DNA of 64,000 nt from Plenodomus lindquistii. Its lineage: Eukaryota; Ascomycota; Dothideomycetes; Pleosporales; Leptosphaeriaceae. The stretch is taken from assembly GCA_025504975.1 (NCBI GenBank), contig JANUWI010000002.1:3162001-3226000 (forward strand), read 5' to 3'. Positions 57,699 to 64,000 of the stretch are shown here, piece by piece. Position numbers and translations under genes: made by a program. The notes beneath the pieces were generated by a model. The model did no database searches, was not told the DNA's origin, and worked only from the letters and a program-made list of their open reading frames with translations. Position 1 is the first letter of the stretch, and the number at the start of each line of letters is the position of its first letter.

Positions 57699-58631
57699 AT
57701 GACGCAACCGGCCACGACAGATCTCAAGGATGGTTCAAGTTCCTACGAATCAGCCAGGAACGTGAACGATGTACTGGTCGGCGAGGATGACGCCTGTCTT
57801 CTCATCGAAGCAAGCTTCTCCGGCGACGATACTGCCTTACAGACTTTGCTATCGCAGGCACACTGGATCAAGACGATGCACGAAGAACCGCACTGCATCT
57901 ATAGTGAATGGCGTCCAAGCGAAGGACCGAACGATGCGCGCAAAGTGATGGCAATGCGAACCTCAAATCTCAAGCGTTGCTTGATAGCAGCGGCGCAGAA
58001 TGGAAAGGCCGCAATTGTGTCTACATTACTAGCCTTCGCCAAAAACCAGGGCGTGAACCCCCTTAGCGAAGCCACAGCGAGAACAATGGTCAACACGATT
58101 ATCAGCGGTGCACACGCTGATGTTTTCAGGCCACTAGCAGCTGCAGACCCGAATATCGTCAACTTCTGCCTTCCCCACGGAATGCTGCCACTCTACGAGG
58201 CCGCAAAACGACAGAGAACCGATGTAGTCGCTGTTCTACTCGAGCTGGGGGCAGATCCATTGCATCCTGTTCAGCAGTCGAAGAAGCTCGGGCGCTACAA
58301 CTCCTCTCTGTTGTCTGTTGCTGCTATGGCTGAAGGTCCACGCATGGTTGAGGTTCTGCTCAAACATGGTTGTCCTATCGCTAATACTGGTGCCCTACAC
58401 ACCGCTGCACGCGGCGGTCAACTCGAGACTATGCAGCTTCTAATGCAGCATGGCGCGGATATGAACGAGGCCCTGGAGTATTATCACAACTGGACGCCAA
58501 TGCACTTTGCTGCCTTGAAGGGCCAAGTTGATGCCATGAAGTTGCTGGAGCAACAAGGAGCCGACTCTGGCTTGAAGGACGTGAAGGGGAGGACACCTGC
58601 GCAGTTGCTGGAGGAGAGCAACACTGCTTAA
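57699..58631 (+). CDS. Ankyrin-repeat protein
   Basis: Single exon, 310 residues. The N-terminal 160 residues are helical, with ALQTLLSQAHWIKTM and LKRCLIAAAQNGKAAIVSTL as degenerate ankyrin helices. Clear ankyrin repeats follow: MLPLYEAAKRQRTDVVAVLL-ELGADP, SSLLSVAAMAEGPRMVEVLL-KHGCP, GALHTAARGGQLETMQLLMQ-HGADM and TPMHFAALKGQVDAMKLLEQ-QGADS. Repeats of this kind mediate protein binding; there is no catalytic domain. The start is the first ATG in frame, preceded by a C/A-rich leader. It lies next to a kinase and a kinase-ankyrin fusion, which suggests but does not show shared signalling. Confidence 0.85.
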   Translation: MTQPATTDLKDGSSSYESARNVNDVLVGEDDACLLIEASFSGDDTALQTLLSQAHWIKTMHEEPHCIYSEWRPSEGPNDARKVMAMRTSNLKRCLIAAAQNGKAAIVSTLLAFAKNQGVNPLSEATARTMVNTIISGAHADVFRPLAAADPNIVNFCLPHGMLPLYEAAKRQRTDVVAVLLELGADPLHPVQQSKKLGRYNSSLLSVAAMAEGPRMVEVLLKHGCPIANTGALHTAARGGQLETMQLLMQHGADMNEALEYYHNWTPMHFAALKGQVDAMKLLEQQGADSGLKDVKGRTPAQLLEESNTA

Positions 58632-59286
58632 CACTACTGTGCGTCTCACGACGTGAACGAGCACATCTCCTTTGCGCTATTCCCGGATTAGAGTGTTACA
58701 CTTAACTGTAATGTCACATGCCAGGTCAGAAATGTGGAAAATAATTACTCATACTGATGTACTCTTTTGAAAACCGCGCTGGCTGATTTGGGATTTAACG
58801 CCTGGTCTCTGGCGAAATCAGGTTCCTGGCCCATTTCTCGCCAGCCTCACCACCAATGTGGGAGCTAGCAGTTGGTGAACCATGTAACGTACATAGCTGA
58901 GCGTAGGAGAAAATCGCCGCACATCAGATATCCTTGTTTACTGTGTCGCTGTATCCTCTTTATGCTTCCTAGGCCTTGCTGAGTTAGGGTAAAAATTATG
59001 TCATGCAGTGGTTCCAGTGTCGAAGAGTCATTGGAGGAACGTTATACCTAGTTTGAGGCAGCGCGTCGCATGCTTAGTGACGCGTTACATTTCAGAGCTT
59101 GGACAGCTAGAATTATCCTGCCTTCTTCAGGAAGCGATTCAATATTAGATTGTCGAGTTAGAGTAGTGGAGGTTTAACGTGTTAGGAAATCCCAGGCAGG
59201 CTAACAAAAGTGGGTAAGTTGATCCAGCGCTTAGGAACACCATGTGACCAAGGTACAGCTACGAACAACTTCGCTCTCATAGAATC
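58632..59286. other. Intergenic between ankyrin and kinase genes
   Basis: About 650 bases, AT-richer than average; no gene or distinct motif seen. Confidence 0.4.
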
Positions 59287-60503
59287 ATGGCTTCCAATTC
59301 GCCACTAATGCTTATCAATCGTCCATTTTACCACTATTTTCCAAACCTACGCGTAGGCATCAGAGTGATATCCACCATCGCAGGCAAACATGGTCGTGTA
59401 TACATTCAGCATGAGGTGGTCCAAGAGCGCAAGGATCCAAGGATGAACATCTTCAAAGCTGAGTACGTTGTGCAACTCTCACCTGCAAAACTTCGCTTGA
59501 TAAAAGTCATTTCAGATCTCACGGCCAGTCTTCCGTATTTAAGCGCGTGTCTAAGCCATTCTACGATCTTTCTCTGCGCCTTGCAGCTGATTTTCCGGAG
59601 TCTCGTCGGCTGCGGATGCATGTTGATTTGAACGAGGACGAGAACATCTTGATCTATCCGTACTACCAGCAGACCCTGCTTCAACTGCTTCAGGAAGATA
59701 CGAAAATCTCTGATGCAGCACGGAAGAAAATCTTGCGGCAGACAGGAGAGGCCATGCAAGAGTTACATAGCAAAGACTGGATCCATATCGGTACGTCCAC
59801 TAGTCCAGATTTGATCTTCCATCACGAAACGCTAATTATCAGTCAATGTCGGTAGATATTAAGCCTGACAATATATTTATTAACTGGACTTATGACGGAA
59901 AGGGTATCAAAACGATCACCAACGTCGCTTTAGGTGACTTCGACATTGCTTTCAACTGTGAAACAGGAGAGCTGCTTCAGACCACTCAGGCAGTAGGAAA
60001 TGCCATGTGGCGCAGTCCAGAAGGACAGACCGGTAGAGGCGTGTCCAAGGCATCAGATGTTTACTCATTCGGACTGGTTGTAAGTTACCCCGAGCCATCT
60101 TCATTAGTACTGTTGAAGATATCCACACTAAAAGTTGATGTAGTGCATATATACCCTTGGGGCTGGGGAAGTGCTACTAATCAACAACTGTCAGGAGCTG
60201 GTCAAGCTTGGCATAAGCCCAGAGCAAGAAATACTAACGCGACATTTTTCTTACTTTGGATCCGCGGATGAGGGCCTTCTTAACCAGATTGCCAGCGAGA
60301 AATGGACAAAGGCCCTCAGACTAGCATCTCAAATGGCTGAGTTGGCGGTGCAAGACCAACCAGAGATGAGCTTCGAGGTGTGGGGACAGGAACTGGGTTC
60401 TGGGGCACAGATGATGATCTCTACAATGACGAAACCTGATCGCACAGCCAGATCAACGATAAACCAAGTTATGGCGCATGTGTGGTGGCAGGAGGCTGTT
60501 TGA
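59287..60503 (+). CDS. Divergent protein kinase-like protein with DFD in place of DFG
   Basis: Exons 59287-59462, 59516-59790, 59856-60079 and 60144-60503; 344 residues, all junctions in frame. The small N-lobe lacks a clear glycine loop; a Lys in VFKRVSKPF near 65 could serve as the ATP-binding Lys. The catalytic loop reads WIHIDIKPDNIF: Asp and Asn are kept and the usual Arg before Asp is absent. The metal-binding motif is LGDFDIAF, so DFG is DFD. Activation-segment residues NAMWRSPEGQTG and helix F DVYSFGLVCIYTLG are present. This combination recurs in small kinases of Pezizomycotina, so it is a family trait rather than decay. Activity is uncertain. The substrate is unknown. Confidence 0.82.
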
Positions 60504-60719
60504 GCTTAGGTATGGTAGCTAGGAGGCCGTATACAAGTGTTTTTTAAAGTGGATGTAACCTCCGAGTCTGTCCGGCATACGTCCTGCGATTAGATTTCCA
60601 TGCAGAGTGCGACTACAAAACGAGACAACTAGCTACACAAAGCAAGAGAACCCCGACAACCTCGATGGTACGCCTCACAAGGGAGCCGAATCTCATGAAA
60701 ATCAACTCAATCAAGGCCA

Positions 60720-63700
60720 CTACTCGCTGGCCATTCCAGGTGTCCAAGGCTTTCCACCCTCACTTTTCAGGTGTTTCTCCACCTCGTTCCATCTGACTTG
60801 GAGTATTTTTGATCGGTTGAGTGACAACGCGTTACGTTGCTTAACCATATTCAGCTTGAACGTTCTGGTGCTCTCCAGACAATCCAAAGGAGTTTCATAC
60901 CATACATTCCTCTCTATACTTTTCCCATCTTGTAGGCCACACAGGGTTTTACGTTCGAGCGCGTTGACCCGAGCGCCGTTTTGGAGGAGTGCTTTGACAC
61001 AGTCTGGCATAGCGAATGCTGCGCATTCGTGAAGAAGGGTGCTGCCACTATCGGATCCTTCTTGTATGACCCGTCTCTTTCTCTCAGGCTCGGATGACTG
61101 GAAGACATAAGTGGTGAGGAGTTTCAGCAAATTCTGATCACTGCCCTCATCCGACGAGACAAAAGAGGCAAATACGCTCTTTCCCGGAAATACCGCACGA
61201 TCTGTTCTATTCCTTTCATCGATGTGAGCGCCGAGAGAGAGGAACAAGTCGAAGATATCACGAACTTTTCCTTGCGCTGCCGCGAGTAGAGGAGTGTTTC
61301 CCGTCGACGACCGATGATTTACGTTCGCGCCATAGGCGAGGAGTGTTCGGAAGCACTGTAAAAGCTGATGTTGTTCAGCATTCGCTCTATGCGATATGTG
61401 GAACAAAGCAGTAGCTCGTGACGTATTTTCTGTGTCAACGCTGGCACCGCAAGTCAACAAGGCTTGAACCAGACTGTGATCTGCTTCCAACATTGCCAGC
61501 ATGAGTGGAGTGTAGCTGAACTTTTCGAGGTCGGTAGGTCTCTGTTCCTTTTGGATTGCGGTTTCAGCGCTACTCGTCAACCTCTCAATATCTCCACCTA
61601 GACTCTTAATTGCCGCTATCAATGCTCGCAATGAATCGGTCTCGTTTTTTCCACGGAACATTTGCGCAGGATATCTCACTCTTCGGCTTGTGCGGAAGAC
61701 CTGGCTTGTGGCTAATCTGTGAAAGACGGTAAACCCTTCTTCATCTGCAGAATTGATATCTACGCAATCTCCTCGTTTGACCATCAGTTGCAAGAGGAAT
61801 GGATCCCGATGAACTGCAGCCAAGTCCACAGAAGACAGGCCGAGACAGCCAGACTCCGCAAAGGTACAACCTTCGGCATCCGGACCTCCAACAGTATAAA
61901 GGTGGCGAATCCTGTCATCGTACATGTACGGGTCACTTCCATTTCGTAGAAGAGGATCGGCACCTGCTTCGATCAAAGCCTCAATTGCGTCGTGACTTGA
62001 AGTAGCGATTGCCCAATGCAGGGGAGTCCCGGCCGGTAATACGAAAGGACAATGAGGAAAGGGCAGTTCGACATTCGGAGGGATTGAGGCGTTAACATCC
62101 GCTCCAGCTCTGAGCATTCCTTTAACAGCGACTTTACACGTTTCACCGTTGAATGCAAAAATCCAGTGCAGACTGGTAATTCCAGCCACAGTGCACTTTA
62201 TGGATGCATCCGCACCCCTTTCAAGTAACAACTCGGCATGCTCCCAAGAGCCGCGGGCACATGCAATGTATAGTGCTGTCTCTTTGCTTGCTGATAGTGC
62301 ATTTATCGAAGAATCGTAGGGCTCGTCGAGGCAACGACTCAATTCTTTGCAAGTGCCGAAAGCAGCCAGTTCGTGGAGGTTAACCTGCGCTGCGAGCCGG
62401 TCCATGTCCGGGAGGACAAGTACTTCTGGAGAACTCGTAATTTTCCGGTAGAGCTTGTTATAGCCACCGGAGCTGCGAAAGGATTCTAGCATCTTGCTCA
62501 GCCGTTCAGGATCAAGTTCGCGTAAATCAGCTCTTGCAAGTACGGAACCGGTAGCTACCGCCACTTCTAGCCATTTGGTTGCATCCTCGCAATCGAAAGA
62601 TCGGCCAGGTGTTTTACAGAACCTTGATAAAAGATCACAAGCAATATTGCTATGGTAGACCTTTTGTTGAGCATTGCGTTCGTCTTTATGAGCGATTCGG
62701 TCGTATTGTCTCGCTGAGATCTCAAGGAACTTTTGTACGACGTGTTGGTCATCCGTGTTTTTAGCCTGTGCTTGTGTCGCGAAGTAAAGGCTGATAGCCA
62801 GTGCATCTTCCGGTGCGACTGATTCTGCAGCCTTTGAGTTCTCTTTCGTCGTACGATAGAGACCGTTTAGCAGCGCTGCCGATCGAGGCTGGGTTTCCCA
62901 TATGTAGCTGTCAGGTGCGAAATTGTACAGAACGTGTGGATCAGCTCTATCCATGGCTTCCTGACTATTGGACGTTATTGCAATTCTGTACAGAGAGCGC
63001 GATACTCACAGGCCTGGATGGTTCGGTTCCGTTGCAAAGTCGAAGATGTCATCCACTCGACAAGATCGTCGGGTCATGTCTACTTCAAGCAGACCACTCA
63101 AGGCTGTCTTGATCCTCTCGGTCACCAGCACAGGATATCGATTGCGATGCGCGTCTACATGCGCTAGTGCGAGATCTTTCCTTGACTGACTTGTAGAGTG
63201 CGGAGGTGCTTCACCTCCGAGGAAGAGTACGCTCCAAACGAGCAGTCCATACGAGAAACAGTCCCCTAACAGAGATGACTTGGTTTCCGGTGGTTGCCAA
63301 CCGGGCGTTCCACCAAGAGCCTGTGTGTCCTCATCTGTGGAGAAGCCGAAATCTGCCAATTTCGCCACGAAACGCGTTTCTCCGCGAAATATGAGGACGT
63401 TCGCTGGCTTCAGATCGCCATGCACAATTTGTGCTTGGTGAATCGCCTCCAGTCCATTCGCGATATCGCTACAGAATCGAACCTTCATGAAATCAGGAGG
63501 GGCATCCTTCTGTTTTAAGGCGCTCGCCAAATCCTCGTGCGCGAGTTCGAGCACGAGGACAAAGGGACGATCCCACTCTTCCCCAAATGCCCATGACAGA
63601 AGTCTGACAATGTTTGGATGGTGTCGTAGGTCTGGATGTGTTAAGGCTTGTATCTCGTTACGGATATGCCCCAGACTTTCCTGTACTTTTGAGTCCGCCA

Positions 63701-64000
63701 GGTCGATAGGCGCGTCAGGATTGGGGTCCGACTTCAACTTCAGCGGCCGCTTTACAGCCACCGTTGAGGCGTCGAAAGTTTGTCGGTCCAAGAATCCTAC
63801 TTCTTGCTTGTAGACGTAGAATTGTCCGCCTTCGCCGATCTTGATTGGTACGCCAATCAGCGAAACAGGACCAGCCAAAGTTTCGGGCCGCAACTCATCG
63901 AAGAGGTCTTGCAATTTCGTGCGTATGGCGGATGGACCGAGCGATTGGAGGTCTACATAGCTTGAACCCGAGTCGTATTGGCCATCTGCGGTGCGTTGAC
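60720..64000 (-). CDS. Protein kinase-ankyrin repeat fusion, N-terminus outside window
   Basis: Partial gene. Exons on the minus strand 64000-63010 (open to the edge) and 62964-60720; the 45-nt intron ends at AATAG, which joins GLQEAMDRADPH in frame, whereas the nearby CAG 5 bases on does not. At least 1077 residues. The kinase domain occupies the first 330 visible residues: glycine loop GEGGQFYVY, VAVKRP lysine, catalytic loop VHGDLKPANVL, LADFGFS, TPGWQPPE and CFSYGLLVWSVLFLG. All key catalytic residues are present, with HGD for HRD. A helical linker follows, then at least seven ankyrin repeats (TALYIACARGSWEHAELLLE, TPLHWAIATSSHDAIEALIE, TPLMLAMLEADHSLVQALLT, TPLLAAAQGKVRDIFDLFLS, TLLHECAAFAMPDCVKALLQ and others). 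It resembles fungal ankyrin-kinase signalling receptors; the ligand is unknown. Confidence 0.9.

Noticed and set aside
62955..62964. Alternative 3' splice site (CAG) for the kinase-ankyrin intron
   Set aside because: It would shift the ankyrin frame. The AATAG site five bases upstream keeps both domains in frame.
1..64000. CRISPR arrays, rRNA, intact transposons
   Set aside because: No regularly spaced direct repeats, rRNA-like sequence, terminal repeats or transposase/reverse-transcriptase motifs were seen by eye.

Overview
The window is nuclear DNA of a filamentous ascomycete. The evidence is short GT-AG introns (mostly 45-100 nt, several with CTAAC/CTGAC-type branch sites), compact genes on both strands, and Pezizomycotina-type genes: HET domain, killer-toxin-like chitinase, TOK1 channel and a Thi4 with a fungal TPP riboswitch. 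The gene set would fit a Dothideomycete (Pleosporales-like), but that placement is an impression and not a test. Gene models below were spliced by hand. Every complete model keeps frame through all junctions; the two models cut by the window edges are partial.

Layout, 0-20 kb (housekeeping). A LIM-domain Rho-GAP runs off the left edge (-). After a long gene-free stretch comes thi4 (+), with a TPP riboswitch in its leader. Next are STU1/CLASP (+), the SWI3/RSC8-type chromatin remodeller subunit (-), ETF-alpha (+, sharing a divergent promoter with SWI3), and a TOK1 two-pore potassium channel (+).

20-40 kb. A small eight-cysteine secreted protein (-), a 2.1 kb gene-free stretch, a HET-domain protein (-), a Y/G/Q-rich glycine-zipper protein (+), a TTC27/EMW1 TPR protein (+), a full-length ABC-B transporter (+), an SDT1/PHM8-type HAD nucleotidase (-) and a disordered protein of unknown function (+).

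40-51 kb. A multi-KH RNA-binding protein (Khd4/YLL032C-like, +), a mitochondrial rhodanese (+), a basic-secretory-protein-type putative metallopeptidase (+) and a four-helix membrane protein of unknown function (-).

51-64 kb (accessory). A 9-exon GH18 chitinase with chitin-binding domains on both sides and an unassigned C-terminal region (-). Then come an ankyrin protein (+), a divergent kinase with DFD in place of DFG (+), and a kinase-ankyrin fusion that leaves the right edge (-). The HET gene and this last group are the most likely recognition or signalling genes.

The strongest non-coding signal is the TPP riboswitch at 6148-6294, which lies in a leader that also carries upstream ORFs overlapping the thi4 start. 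No CRISPR, rRNA, convincing tRNA or intact transposon was seen.
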